A DNA stretch of 64,000 nt from Deltaproteobacteria bacterium UBA6106 (GTDB lineage Bacteria; Desulfobacterota; Syntrophorhabdia; Syntrophorhabdales; Syntrophorhabdaceae), in contig DIWM01000035.1 of the NCBI GenBank assembly GCA_002428485.1, positions 1-64,000 on the forward strand, read 5' to 3'. The notes beneath the pieces were generated by a model that did no database searches, had not been told where the DNA came from, and saw only the letters and a list, made by a program, of their open reading frames with translations. Of this stretch, positions 8,339 through 17,136 are shown one piece after another (position 1 is the first letter of the stretch; each line of letters begins with the position of its first letter). A program made the translations under genes and the position numbers.

Positions 8339-8767
8339 GTGTTCTTAACGGTAAGAATATTACTGTACTCAACGTTTATTGCCCTGATTTCCGTTGGCGC
8401 CTCCGCGTTCCCGAATGAGCCTGACGGATATGGCGGGATTGTCTGGGGGACCCACATCTCGGCAGCAAAAAGCATGAAGATGGTGGCCGTCAGGGCCGAT
8501 TCTCCTGATACAAAGATATATGTAAGGGCCGGGGATGTACTGCTCTTTGGCAGCGTTGACCTGAAAGGCATCGAGTACGAGTTCTTAAGGGGAAGATTCC
8601 GATCTGTTACCTTGAAGGTAAAGGACCTCGCCCGCTATATGGCCCTTAAAAAAGAGGCCTTCAGGCGGTTTGGCCATGGCCGGGAGCTGCACCCTTTCGC
8701 GGAGAGATATTTCTGGGAAGGGAAAATCTCGAAGATACGCCTTGTTTCAGCCTTTGACCTCTCCTGA
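8339..8767 (+). CDS. Exported hypothetical protein, with an in-frame UGA before a coding-like extension
   Basis: 142 residues from a GTG start, with a probable signal peptide (hydrophobic residues about 3-20, ending GASAF). The mature part begins PNEPDGYGGIVWGTHIS, a pattern seen in small exported proteins of unknown function. After the TGA at 8765-8767 the same frame remains open for 18 codons (DDAYGEGLLVISSKKVVR) to a TAA at 8822. That stretch looks like a natural C-terminal beta-strand, so the gene may be truncated by a nonsense mutation or be read through. No function is assigned. Confidence 0.6.
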   Translation: MFLTVRILLYSTFIALISVGASAFPNEPDGYGGIVWGTHISAAKSMKMVAVRADSPDTKIYVRAGDVLLFGSVDLKGIEYEFLRGRFRSVTLKVKDLARYMALKKEAFRRFGHGRELHPFAERYFWEGKISKIRLVSAFDLS

Positions 8768-8824
8768 GACGATGCCTACGGGGAGGGACTCCTCGTCATA
8801 TCTTCAAAGAAGGTCGTGCGCTAA

Positions 8825-9228
8825 TCAGCGATCGGCCGTCAGTCCTTGAAACTCTAAATTCTAATATCGCAGCACTATATGTGAAACAATATCGAAATCC
8901 TAAGCACCAAATCCTAAACAATATCTAAATCCAAATATCAAATGTCCGAAACAGATGCATTCTGCCTGAGTTTTGAATTTTAAACATTGGAACATTCGGA
9001 TTTGTTTAGGATTTAGAAATTGGAATTTAGGATTTGCTATGAACTTTTTTTCTCCCTTCGCGCCTTACAACTTACGCCTAACGGGGTCTTGGCCTGCATC
9101 CGGCATGTTCCACGTGGAACATAGTTTATAAAAGGGAGGCATCGCAGGGTGCCTTCAAAAAGCGAATATAGAGAACAAATATCGCGTAGAATGGTTTATA
9201 ATATAACCAAAAAACTGCGGAGGTGTCC
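8825..9228. repeat. AT-rich palindromic repeat (family B copy 1), short family-A repeat and parS site
   Basis: At about 8848-9046 there is an imperfect inverted repeat. The left part has units like AATCCTAAACAATATC and AAATATCAAATG. The right part has complementary units like GGAACATTCGGATTTG and GTTTAGGATTTAG. Similar copies lie at about 9836-9982, 19706-19797 (half) and 57300-57478. A family-A repeat and a parS site follow. No gene is seen. Confidence 0.6.
9106..9121. promoter_or_regulatory. parS: parS centromere site 2
   Basis: TGTTCCACGTGGAACA is a perfect palindrome, extending one more base pair on each side. It differs from the parS consensus by one base and matches variants used by several proteobacteria. 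It lies 3.0 kb from parS site 1 and about 24 kb from dnaA, in an intergenic region. Confidence 0.82.
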
Positions 9229-9789
9229 ATGGCGGAAAGGGCGCGGGCGGCCGATCATCTTATATCGCGGGACGATTGCGTGTTCATTATCATCGATGTT
9301 CAGGAAAAGCTGATGCCCGTTATCTCGAAGAAAGAGGGGGTCGTGCAGAACGTCATACGCCTTGTGCGTTTTGCCAATATGGCGGGGATTCCCATTGTGG
9401 TCACCGAGCAGGAAAAGCTCGGGCCTACGCTCCCTGAGGTAAAAAAGGAGCTCTCCTCTTTCAATCCTGTTCACAAAGTGTGCTTTAACTGCTTCTTCTG
9501 CAAAGAATTCAGGGATGAGATATCAAGGACAAAAAGGCCTACGCTGATCCTTGCAGGTGCAGAGGCCCACATATGCGTGCTGCAAACTGCCCTGCACGGG
9601 GTCATGGATTATAATGTTCATGTCGTGGGTGACGCAGTTTCATCGCGCACCCCCGAAAACCGGAAAGTGGCCCTGGATCGTATGATGCAGTGCGGCGCAA
9701 CGATAACGTCAACGGAGATGTTCGTATATGAGATACTGCAGAAGGCAGGAACCGATGAGTTCAGGGCGACGCTGCCGCTTGTGAAGTAA
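9229..9789 (+). CDS. Isochorismatase-family cysteine hydrolase
   Basis: 186 residues from the ATG at 9229, which has GCGGAGG at ideal spacing; a GTG two codons earlier is less well placed. The catalytic triad of this family is visible as D23 (IIIDVQEKL), K83 (HKVCF) and C116 in AGAEAHICVLQT, with the usual cis-peptide region before the cysteine. Members hydrolyse isochorismate, nicotinamide or other amides (YcaC-like); the substrate is not predictable. Family-B repeats flank the gene on both sides (8848-9046 and 9836-9982). Confidence 0.88.
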   Translation: MAERARAADHLISRDDCVFIIIDVQEKLMPVISKKEGVVQNVIRLVRFANMAGIPIVVTEQEKLGPTLPEVKKELSSFNPVHKVCFNCFFCKEFRDEISRTKRPTLILAGAEAHICVLQTALHGVMDYNVHVVGDAVSSRTPENRKVALDRMMQCGATITSTEMFVYEILQKAGTDEFRATLPLVK

Positions 9790-9835
9790 GCCGCATACAG
9801 CTAACAGCTGATGGCCCATAGTTCATGAAAAAAAC

Positions 9836-9982
9836 AAGCACTAATATCGGAGCACTAAACCCTAAACAATATCAAAACTCAAATATCAAATGTTCCAAAC
9901 AAAAACCCGCACAGTTTCTTACGTTTTGAATTTCGAACTTTTGAATTTGTTTAGTGCTTGGAAATTAGGATTTAGGATTTGC
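9836..9982. repeat. AT-rich palindromic repeat, family B copy 2
   Basis: The left part contains CTAAACAATATC and AAATATCAAATGTTCC. The right part contains GTTTTGAATTTCG and AATTTGTTTAGTGC, giving an imperfect long hairpin. It is the same family as 8848-9046 and 57300-57478. Confidence 0.6.
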
Positions 9983-10022
9983 CCAAAGCTGGTTTTGTTG
10001 TATGCTTGCTTTGGGCGGGCGT

Positions 10023-11264
10023 TTACTGTTTTACGTATACGAGATCTGTAGAAGAGAAGCTTGTTCCTTTTTTCGGCTTGGCCCAGCTTGCGTCAACACC
10101 AAAAAGTTCAACAACCTCCAGTTCGCCCTTGAAGTTCCCCTTCTTTCTCCCGAGAGGGGCTTTTGTCTTGGAATCCAGTATCTGCTCGCCGGGCGAATAG
10201 ACCTCAAGGACGCCGCCTTTTTCGAGGCCGGACAACCTTCCGGCATTCAGATAAACCTTGCCCTCCTCAATAGATGCGATGCGGGCATGCCAATCAAGGG
10301 TAAGAACCGCCTTGAGGAGGTCGTCGGCGATTATCTCTATTGCCAGATCGATCGACTTCATTTTCGCCTTCTCCGAACTCATATCTCCCCCCTCCCGCGA
10401 CAGGAAGACCGGGTTTCTTCCGGAGAGCTGCTTCAGTATCGTTCCCGTATCTGTATTGTAGACATCGACAGACAGCTTTGACATTGCGAAGGAAGTTTCC
10501 TGCTGTTGCTTGCCTTCAATCTTTGATGTGCTTGTATATACGTCTGAAAGATTTGCCTTGAGGACCGCTACAACTCCAAAAAGCTCATTGAGCGTCTTCA
10601 GGCTTGAAGGATCGGTGAGAATCCCCTGTATGTTCGTTGTGTTGGGGTCAATACAGATGATGGTGCCGGTGTTCTCAAGGCGCGAGATAAGCCGTTTTGT
10701 TGCCAGTTCCCCGAGGTGTTCGTTTTTATAGTTCGTCGTGTCCGTTACCGGGAGAACGACTACCTTCCTTTTCATCTTTGGCGAAGGATAGTTGAAGTTG
10801 ACCATGGCAAGTCCTGGCATGAAACCCATGCCAAGGGGCATAGACCCCATCTGCATAGGGTATACCATCTGAGGGGCAATCCCTTTCTTCCTTAACTCTT
10901 CTTCGAGCTTGGCAAGCCTTTTCTCCATCTCGTCCCGGTCCTTTTTCGACGCCGCCCCTCCGGACAAGAGCCCTTCTCCGAGGCCGGGGGAATACTGGTC
11001 TTTTCTTATCCAGACGTATTCAGGCTCGTAGGGGGATACCATGTACCTCCTGTTTCTCGCGTAAATATATTCAACCCCGTCTATGACCTTAATGTCGCCC
11101 GGTTTCTGGTCGCCCGCCTCCACCTTATCCACCTTTTCCTTTTCGCCCTTGGTTTGTGCAGACTTAGTGGTTGTGGCAGGCTTGTCTTCCTTCTTTTTTG
11201 TAAAAGGAATGTAACTGCAAGAAAGGAATGTAAGTGCAAGAAAGAGAATGATATATTTTCGCAT
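10023..11264 (-). CDS. Outer-membrane-type lipoprotein with CsgG-like and FlgT-C-like regions
   Basis: 413 residues. The N-terminus is a lipoprotein signal (hydrophobic stretch then LSC, acylated cysteine near residue 16), followed by a Lys/Thr/Glu-rich linker (about 20-60) and a short coiled region (about 110-130). The middle (about 165-315, from KVVVLPVTDTTNYKN to IIADDLLKAVL) resembles the CsgG/TolB-N-like fold of periplasmic assembly lipoproteins. The last 95 residues (GKVYLNAGRLSGLEKGGVLEV onward) resemble the SH3-like C-terminal domain of FlgT. A role in envelope assembly or secretion is inferred. It is a single gene, divergent from the aminotransferase. Confidence 0.6.
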   Translation of the reverse strand: MRKYIILFLALTFLSCSYIPFTKKKEDKPATTTKSAQTKGEKEKVDKVEAGDQKPGDIKVIDGVEYIYARNRRYMVSPYEPEYVWIRKDQYSPGLGEGLLSGGAASKKDRDEMEKRLAKLEEELRKKGIAPQMVYPMQMGSMPLGMGFMPGLAMVNFNYPSPKMKRKVVVLPVTDTTNYKNEHLGELATKRLISRLENTGTIICIDPNTTNIQGILTDPSSLKTLNELFGVVAVLKANLSDVYTSTSKIEGKQQQETSFAMSKLSVDVYNTDTGTILKQLSGRNPVFLSREGGDMSSEKAKMKSIDLAIEIIADDLLKAVLTLDWHARIASIEEGKVYLNAGRLSGLEKGGVLEVYSPGEQILDSKTKAPLGRKKGNFKGELEVVELFGVDASWAKPKKGTSFSSTDLVYVKQ

Positions 11265-11411
11265 CCCGGTAAGTATAAATCAGAAAGGTTCGCAAAGTCA
11301 ATCGTATAAAAGAAAGCCTTCCGTGATTGACAGGACAGCGTGTTTTTGATACATTTCAATCATATCTTTTCCATCCGGCGAGCCGCGGACGCACATGAAA
11401 GAAGGAGCCTT

Positions 11412-12563
11412 ATGAAGGTTGCAAAAAGGACCGGCACCATCGCGCCTTTCTATGTCATGGAGCTTCTTGAAAAAGCGAAAGAGATGGAGGCAAGCGGCAG
11501 AGACATCGTTCACATGGAGGTCGGCGAGCCGGACTTCCCCACTCCTTTCGTAATCAAGGAAGAGGCGATCCGATCGATCAGGAGTGACCGCACCTTTTAT
11601 ACCCACAGCCTCGGCCTCCCGGAACTGAGGGCGAGGGTCTCCCGGCACTATCAGGAGACAGACGGAATAGTCGTCCCGCCCGAAAGGATCGTCATCACAA
11701 ATGGAACCTCCGGGGCGCTTCTGCTGCTCTTTGCCGCCCTGCTCGAACGTGGAAAATCGCTTGGCATATCCGATCCCGGTTATCCCTGTTATAAAAACAT
11801 TGCATCTCTCCTTGACTGTAAAATTCTCTCCATACCGGTATCGGAGCAAACGGGGTTTGAGGTAACACAAGGACATCTCGACGCCCTGAATTGCCTTCCG
11901 GACCTTCTGGTCCTTGCCAACCCGTCGAACCCGACAGGCGCCGTTTACGGGGAAGATACGCTTTCGTCGCTTTACGAGAGCCTCGCCGTGGAGGATAGGC
12001 CCCTTGTCGTTGATGAGATCTATCTCGGTCTTACATACGGACGCAGGCCCAAAAGCGCCCTCGCCATATCCGACAACATTATCGTCGTAAACGGCTTTTC
12101 AAAAACGTACGCCATGACAGGCTGGAGGCTCGGGTGGATGGTGGTCCCGCTCGAACTCGTAAGGCCAATACAAAAATTCGCTCAGAATATATACATTTCC
12201 CCGCCTTCAATATCACAGTATGCGGCCATATATGCCTTCGACAACGCGGAGGAGCTCGGCCGCATGAGGAAAACTTACGAGGAACGGAGGGACCTCGTGG
12301 TGCCGAGGCTAAAAGACCTGGGATTCCGTGTGCCCCTAACCCCTGAGGGGGCGTTTTACGTATACGCGGGGATCGAGCGTTGGGGAATTGACAGCATGGC
12401 CTTTACTGGCAGGGCCCTCGACGAGGCCGGGGTAGCCTTTACCCCGGGATACGATTTTGGCTCCTTCGGGGCCGGCTCCCACGTCCGCTTTTCCTATGCC
12501 ACGGGCATTGAGAGGTTAAAAGAGGGGTGCGACAGGCTGGGGGCGTGGCTTTCAGGGCTGTAA
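11412..12563 (+). CDS. PLP-dependent aminotransferase, class I/II
   Basis: 383 residues from the ATG at 11412, which has GAAGGAG 6 nt upstream; an upstream extension to 11340 has no family similarity. Fold-type I features: GTSGALLLL cofactor loop (98-106), NPSNPTG (170-176), D201 and Y204 binding the pyridine ring and phenol oxygen, and the Schiff-base lysine K231 in NGFSKTYAMTGWR. This is the aspartate/aromatic aminotransferase subgroup (AspC/PatA-like); the amino donor cannot be fixed by eye. Confidence 0.9.
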   Translation: MKVAKRTGTIAPFYVMELLEKAKEMEASGRDIVHMEVGEPDFPTPFVIKEEAIRSIRSDRTFYTHSLGLPELRARVSRHYQETDGIVVPPERIVITNGTSGALLLLFAALLERGKSLGISDPGYPCYKNIASLLDCKILSIPVSEQTGFEVTQGHLDALNCLPDLLVLANPSNPTGAVYGEDTLSSLYESLAVEDRPLVVDEIYLGLTYGRRPKSALAISDNIIVVNGFSKTYAMTGWRLGWMVVPLELVRPIQKFAQNIYISPPSISQYAAIYAFDNAEELGRMRKTYEERRDLVVPRLKDLGFRVPLTPEGAFYVYAGIERWGIDSMAFTGRALDEAGVAFTPGYDFGSFGAGSHVRFSYATGIERLKEGCDRLGAWLSGL

Positions 12564-12672
12564 ATATCTGCTAAAAATCGCGGAAAACTTAACCTATTTT
12601 GTTTTTGTCCGATTATAACTAAGAGACGTTTCATGCCTAACCAAAGAAACGTTTGAACAGGAGGGGCGTGCT

Positions 12673-12969
12673 GTGCCAAAAATTACGCCTGACAAGCTGA
12701 GGCCCGGAATGAAACTATTAAGGCCCGTGACAAACAAAGGCGGAATGGTGCTGCTCGGAGAGGGAACGGAACTGACGGCGGCGCTTATAGAAAAGATCAG
12801 GGACATGGGTGCCGACAGCATATTCATTCAGGGGACTTCGCCACCTTCAACACCAAAGGAAGAGGCCCTGTCAGGCCTCGACAGGCGCTTTAAGTCCGTC
12901 GAGGAGAAGCCCTATATGGATGTCATAAAAAAGGCCCTGAGAGAGCACATAAAGGATTTATATGGGTAA
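12673..12969 (+). CDS. Small regulatory protein preceding an HDOD gene
   Basis: 98 residues from a GTG start. The segment LRPGMKLLRPVTNKGGMVLL and the following GEGTELTAALIEKIRDMGAD match the short beta-rich module found at the N-terminus of, or just upstream of, HD-GYP and HDOD signalling proteins. Its last 8 bp overlap the HDOD gene, so it is translationally coupled. It is probably a detached sensory or adaptor part; no catalytic residues are apparent. Confidence 0.7.
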   Translation: MPKITPDKLRPGMKLLRPVTNKGGMVLLGEGTELTAALIEKIRDMGADSIFIQGTSPPSTPKEEALSGLDRRFKSVEEKPYMDVIKKALREHIKDLYG

Positions 12970-13801
12970 CGTGGCGGGCATCAGGGACCTCAGAGATAAG
13001 ATCGAGAACATCAATGCGCTGCCGACTATTCCAAGCGTCTTGAAAAGGCTCTTGGAGGTCATCGAAAGCCCGAGGGTCTCTCTGAACGAGATCAGCAACT
13101 TCATATCGAACGATCCTGCCCTTACGACAAAGATCCTTAAAATGGTCAATTCGCCGGTCTATGGATTTCCAGGCAGGATATCGTCGGTAAATCAGGCGGT
13201 GATCCTCCTGGGGTTAAACGTTGTCAAGGGCTTGCTTCTCGGCGTCTCGGTCTTTGAGCTCATGCAAAAAACAATGATCGGGCTCTGGGAACATTCTCTC
13301 GGCTGTGCCATCATTGCAAGGCTTATCGCCGAAAAAAAGGGGCTGAAAGAACCGGAAGAGGCCTCCGTCGACGGCCTTCTCCATGATATCGGCAAGGTCC
13401 TGCTGATCCTTCGGTTCCCGGATAAATATGAGAAGGCGATGTGCGATACAGACGCCAACGGCATAAGCATATATGAGGCTGAGCGCGTCCATTACGGCAC
13501 GACCCATGCAAGCGTTGGCTCGTGGATGGCTCAGAAGTGGCGTTTTCCACAAAAGCTTGTCGATGTCATTGAGCACCACCACAAACCGCATCTTTCAAAG
13601 AGCGCGCCTGTTGAATCTGCAATAGTCCATCTCTCGGACATACTGGTGCGGGCAAGGGGGTTCGGGTTTGCAGGCGACCATGCCCTCATGGCGGTTAGCC
13701 CCAAATCCTGGCAGATGCTTGGCCTGTCAGAAGCCGACCTCAGAGACGTGCTGTGGGCGTTTGAAGAGTCTCTGGAAATGACGGAAGACCTTGCATTATG
13801 A
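12962..13801 (+). CDS. HDOD-domain signal transduction protein
   Basis: 279 residues. The N-terminal LPTIPSVLKRLLEVIESPRVS and IVNSP-type region (KILKMVNSPVYGF, about 60-72), followed by helices with LLHDIGKVLL, define an HDOD domain (about 20-220). This is a degenerate HD phosphohydrolase fold used in c-di-GMP, motility and stress signalling. It sits between the small LRPGM-module protein and a GGDEF protein, overlapping each by 4-8 bp, so all three are one operon. No catalysis is expected. Confidence 0.88.
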   Translation: MGNVAGIRDLRDKIENINALPTIPSVLKRLLEVIESPRVSLNEISNFISNDPALTTKILKMVNSPVYGFPGRISSVNQAVILLGLNVVKGLLLGVSVFELMQKTMIGLWEHSLGCAIIARLIAEKKGLKEPEEASVDGLLHDIGKVLLILRFPDKYEKAMCDTDANGISIYEAERVHYGTTHASVGSWMAQKWRFPQKLVDVIEHHHKPHLSKSAPVESAIVHLSDILVRARGFGFAGDHALMAVSPKSWQMLGLSEADLRDVLWAFEESLEMTEDLAL

Positions 13802-14736
13802 AAAAAAAGGACATCGTTATCGTTTCTCAGCGTCCTGCCTTTTCAAGCCTCCTGGAGGGTACCCTGCAGAACGACTATCACCTGATGCCCTTCGAAAACA
13901 TCCTGCCTGCCCTTAATCATATCTATAATGCCATCCCCGGCTTGCTGATCATCGACATAACCGGCTGTGGTCCCTTCGCAACAGATATCCTGAACAACCT
14001 GAAGGGTGACCCCATCTTCAACCAGCTTCCCGTGCTGGCAGTCTTCGATGACGCAAGGGAAATTCCTCGCTGGGATTCGCTACTGGTCGAAGATTACATA
14101 TTAAAGGGCAACGTTGAAAGAGAGGGCCTCGCCCGCGTCAACCTCTGTGTCCTCAGGTCGGAGAGGGTTGTAGAGGTAAACCCACTTACAAAGCTCCCCG
14201 GCAACATCTCTATTAACCGTCAGATACAACAGCGGATGGACCGGGGTGATGTTTTTGCCCTTGCCTATGGCGACCTCGACAATTTTAAGCCCTTCAACGA
14301 CCATTATGGCTTTACGCGAGGCGACGAGGTGATAAAGGTAGCGGGGCGTCTGATCCTTAACATCGTTAAGAACAAACAGCCGGTTGATAGCTTCATGGGC
14401 CACATCGGCGGGGACGACTTTATATACATCATGGACCTTGGACTTGTTGAAGAGGCTTCGGCAGAGATCATTCTGGCGCTTGACAGGATCATCCCCACGT
14501 TCTACGATCCCGAGGACGGGAAGCGCGGATACATTCAAACACGGGACAGGCAGGGAAATGAAAAGAGGTTCCCTGTTGTTTCCCTCTCCATAGGCATCGC
14601 CCACAACAGGTACATTTCGTTTTCCCATTACGGAGAATTTACCGAGGTCGCCTCTGAGATGAAAAAACACGCAAAGCTTCACAGGGGAAGCTGCTACAAG
14701 ATAGACAAGAGACAGGGCCACGCAACCTCCCCGTAA
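13798..14736 (+). CDS. Receiver-like GGDEF protein (putative diguanylate cyclase)
   Basis: 312 residues. Residues 1-120 form a receiver-like domain with D53 at the usual phosphorylation position, but the N-terminal acidic pair is not clear, so it may not be phosphorylated. The GGDEF domain (about 125-300) has the active-site loop GGDDF (204-208), an accepted functional variant, and the metal/substrate region YGDLDNFKPFND (158-169). It should make c-di-GMP, for which the PilZ protein at 5156-5842 is a possible receptor. Its start overlaps the HDOD stop (ATGA). Confidence 0.85.
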   Translation: MKKKDIVIVSQRPAFSSLLEGTLQNDYHLMPFENILPALNHIYNAIPGLLIIDITGCGPFATDILNNLKGDPIFNQLPVLAVFDDAREIPRWDSLLVEDYILKGNVEREGLARVNLCVLRSERVVEVNPLTKLPGNISINRQIQQRMDRGDVFALAYGDLDNFKPFNDHYGFTRGDEVIKVAGRLILNIVKNKQPVDSFMGHIGGDDFIYIMDLGLVEEASAEIILALDRIIPTFYDPEDGKRGYIQTRDRQGNEKRFPVVSLSIGIAHNRYISFSHYGEFTEVASEMKKHAKLHRGSCYKIDKRQGHATSP

Positions 14737-14964
14737 GGCGTGAGGCGTGGTTAGACTACTACCTCACAGAAAACCGTATATCGTAGTTCGTATATCGAGA
14801 TTCCAGTAAATCCGTTCGGCGTTGGGTGCTCGGCGAAAAGGTTCCACCCTATTGTCTCTTCAGGTTTCTTTTGTTTTTCACTTTTCACCTTTCACTTTTC
14901 ACTGCCGCTACAATCCCTTGCTTTTTTACGGAAAACTTACTATCCTGTCGTAAGGGAGGGCCAT
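14737..14964. repeat. Gene-free stretch with family-A and 'ttttcacctttcac' repeats
   Basis: It contains CGTAAGGCGTGAGGCGTGG, then GTATATCGTAGTTCGTATATCG, and at about 14875-14902 repeated TTTTCACTTTTCACCTTTCAC units. The latter recur at about 40190-40240 and, inverted, at 40822-40860. No gene is seen. Confidence 0.5.
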
Positions 14965-15999
14965 ATGAGCGTCGGCATTGTAAAGGATAATCTCTTTTTA
15001 GAACACATCACTGATGATTACCACCCCGAAAATCCCAACAGGCTAAAGTCTATTTACTCCATGCTCGAAACCATAAGCGATGACGGTATCGTCTTTGTAC
15101 GGCCACGGGAGGCAACCCGCGAAGAGATCGCACTCAACCATGATGTTGCCTATATCGATTATGTCGCGGCGACAAGCGGTAAGCCGCCGAAAAGGATTGA
15201 TCCCGATACAGTCACCTCTCCGAAGACCTACGAAGCATCATGTCTCGCTGCAGGAGGCGTCCTGACCCTCATCGACGGGCTGCAGGCGTCTGAGATACAG
15301 AGCGCCTTTGCCCTTGTGAGGCCGCCGGGGCACCATGCGGAGCGCGACAGAGGGATGGGCTTCTGCATCTTTAACAATATTGCTATAGGCGCCCGATACC
15401 TGGAAAAGGCCCATAACGCAAAGAGGGTCCTCATCGTCGACTTTGATCTTCATCACGGCAACGGGACGCAACACAGTTTTTACGGGGATTCCACGGTCCT
15501 CTACTTTTCAACCCATCAATACCCCTATTACCCCGGAACGGGGTGGTATGAAGAGATAGGTGAAGGTGAAGGTGAAGGGTATACCATTAACGTACCCATG
15601 TCCTACGGCATGTCCGACGAGGACTATCTTTATGCCTTCCGGGAAGTCCTTGTTCCTGTATCGGATATCTACAGGCCTGAAATGGTGCTTGTTTCGGCAG
15701 GTTTCGACGCCTATTACAACGACCCTCTCGGCGGCATGCTTGTAACCGAAGGGGGATACGCCATGATGACTAAAATCCTCCTTGAAATCGCCAAAAAGCA
15801 TTCGAAGGGCAAGGCGCTTTTTGCCCTCGAGGGCGGTTATGACCTGTCGGGGCTTGCAAGCTCTGTGAAGGCGGTGATAACCGAGATGAAGGGGAGCCCT
15901 GCATATTCCTACGAAAAGAAGAAGGGCCAATCAAACGAGATAGTGCAGACGGTAGAAAGGTTGAAACACCTTTTGAACTCCCGCTGGGGGGATTTTTAG
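14965..15999 (+). CDS. Histone deacetylase-family protein (AcuC / acetylpolyamine deacetylase-like)
   Basis: 344 residues, a full-length class I/II deacetylase domain. The active-site RPPGHHAERD (119-127, H123/H124), the zinc ligands in VDFDLHHGNGTQH (D161, H163) and the later SAGFDAYYNDPLGG aspartate are all present, as is LEGGYDL near residue 290. Bacterial members deacetylate acetyl-lysine on enzymes such as acetyl-CoA synthetase, or small amines. AGGGAGG precedes the ATG. It converges on the HU/IHF gene with a 16-bp gap. Confidence 0.92.
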   Translation: MSVGIVKDNLFLEHITDDYHPENPNRLKSIYSMLETISDDGIVFVRPREATREEIALNHDVAYIDYVAATSGKPPKRIDPDTVTSPKTYEASCLAAGGVLTLIDGLQASEIQSAFALVRPPGHHAERDRGMGFCIFNNIAIGARYLEKAHNAKRVLIVDFDLHHGNGTQHSFYGDSTVLYFSTHQYPYYPGTGWYEEIGEGEGEGYTINVPMSYGMSDEDYLYAFREVLVPVSDIYRPEMVLVSAGFDAYYNDPLGGMLVTEGGYAMMTKILLEIAKKHSKGKALFALEGGYDLSGLASSVKAVITEMKGSPAYSYEKKKGQSNEIVQTVERLKHLLNSRWGDF

Positions 16000-16015
16000 T
16001 TCCAGTACCCTTCCG

Positions 16016-16300
16016 CTATATAGAGTCTTTCCATATCATCTCTTTCAGCTCTTTGCCGACCTTGAAATAGGGGAGCTTTTTCGGCTCAACATTGACCATC
16101 TCGCCGCTTTTCGGGTTTCTTCCTTTGTATGCCTTATATTCCCTGAGGGTAAAGCTCCCGAAGCCCCTTATCTCGACGCGTTCATTATTTATAATTGCCT
16201 TTTTTACGCTGTCGATGATCGTATCAACTGCTATTTTCGCGATCTTCTGGTTTACATTGATGTCTGCGGCAAGCTTGTTGATAATGTCCATTTTGTTCAT
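16016..16300 (-). CDS. HU/IHF-family DNA-bending protein
   Basis: 94 residues. The N-terminal helical part (DIINKLAADINVN) leads to the beta-arm with GFGSFTLREYKAYKGRNPKSGE and the IHF-like PYFKVGKELKEMIW end, so IHF beta is a closer fit than HU. IHF bends DNA and often assists sigma-54 activators, which is relevant to the regulon at 53-57 kb. It is the last gene of the purQ-side minus-strand run, 12 bp after the purQ stop. Confidence 0.9.
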   Translation of the reverse strand: MNKMDIINKLAADINVNQKIAKIAVDTIIDSVKKAIINNERVEIRGFGSFTLREYKAYKGRNPKSGEMVNVEPKKLPYFKVGKELKEMIWKDSI

Positions 16301-16311
16301 GGAAATACCTC

Positions 16312-17136
16312 CTATTGATTTTCTGACACAAACCTATATGCATTCCTGAATATTCTCAAACCATCTCCCCCTGCCTCCTCAACGGGCTCCCTCGTCCATC
16401 GGGGGTGCTGCGTATAATGAATAAACCCTTCCGGGTGCGGCATGAGGCCGAAGATTCGCCCCGATGCGTCACACAGACCTGCAATCGCCTCTGTCGAACC
16501 GTTGGGGCAAGAGGGGTATTCATCGGTAACATTCCCTTTTTCATCGGCATACTGTAAAACGATATGGCCGCCTTCTTTTATCTTCCCAATGGTTTCCCGG
16601 CTGTCTGCAACACATTTTCCTTCGCCGTGTCTCACGGGAAGATAAATTTTATCCATATCGCGGGTAAATATGCAACGGGAAAGTTGATTGATCTTAAGGT
16701 GCGCCCACCGGTCCTCAAACCTCCCTGAATCGTTTGATGTCAGCGTTACAGTCTGTCTTCCATATTCGCCGCCGGCTGCCGGGAGCAACCCGGTCTTCAC
16801 GAGGAGCTGGAACCCGTTGCATATACCGAGCAATATCTTGCCGTCGGCGACAAACCTGCACAGTTCATCGATAAACCTCTCCGTTGAACTGCGCAGCTTC
16901 TGATAACGCCATTTCACCGCCTGGGCTTTAGCTGAGCCAAGATCGTCCCCGTCAAGAAACCCGCCGGGAAAATTTATAAAGGCATAGCTGCGGATATCTT
17001 TTGGGTTCTCCATCAGGCGGTCTATGTGGAGGAGGGTTGTGTCGAACCCTGCCAGCCTGTTGGCATAGACAGTTTCGTATTCGCAGTTTATCCCGTTTCC
17101 AAACAATACCAGGCTTTTTGGTCTTTTCTTTTTCAT
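16312..17136 (-). CDS. purQ: Phosphoribosylformylglycinamidine synthase, glutaminase subunit
   Basis: Glutamine amidotransferase for the fourth step of de novo purine synthesis. With the ATG at 17136 the protein is 274 residues, and the class I triad is C106 (LLGICNGFQLL), H234 and E236 (MPHPEGF). The longer frame to 17304 is rejected because it overlaps ccsA. The start and the ccsA stop share ATGA. Length is slightly above small PurQ proteins (about 230) and resembles the archaeal/delta type. purL and purS are not in the window. Confidence 0.9.
   Translation of the reverse strand: MKKKRPKSLVLFGNGINCEYETVYANRLAGFDTTLLHIDRLMENPKDIRSYAFINFPGGFLDGDDLGSAKAQAVKWRYQKLRSSTERFIDELCRFVADGKILLGICNGFQLLVKTGLLPAAGGEYGRQTVTLTSNDSGRFEDRWAHLKINQLSRCIFTRDMDKIYLPVRHGEGKCVADSRETIGKIKEGGHIVLQYADEKGNVTDEYPSCPNGSTEAIAGLCDASGRIFGLMPHPEGFIHYTQHPRWTREPVEEAGGDGLRIFRNAYRFVSENQ

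Noticed and set aside
8765..8800. Selenoprotein with SECIS element
   Set aside because: The UGA lies in a non-redox context (DLS-UGA-DD) and the hairpin is weak and asymmetric; kept only as a low-ranked possibility.
15555..15580. Tandem GGTGAA hexamer repeats in the deacetylase gene
   Set aside because: They encode a GEGEGEG loop which is common in this family; not a separate repeat element.
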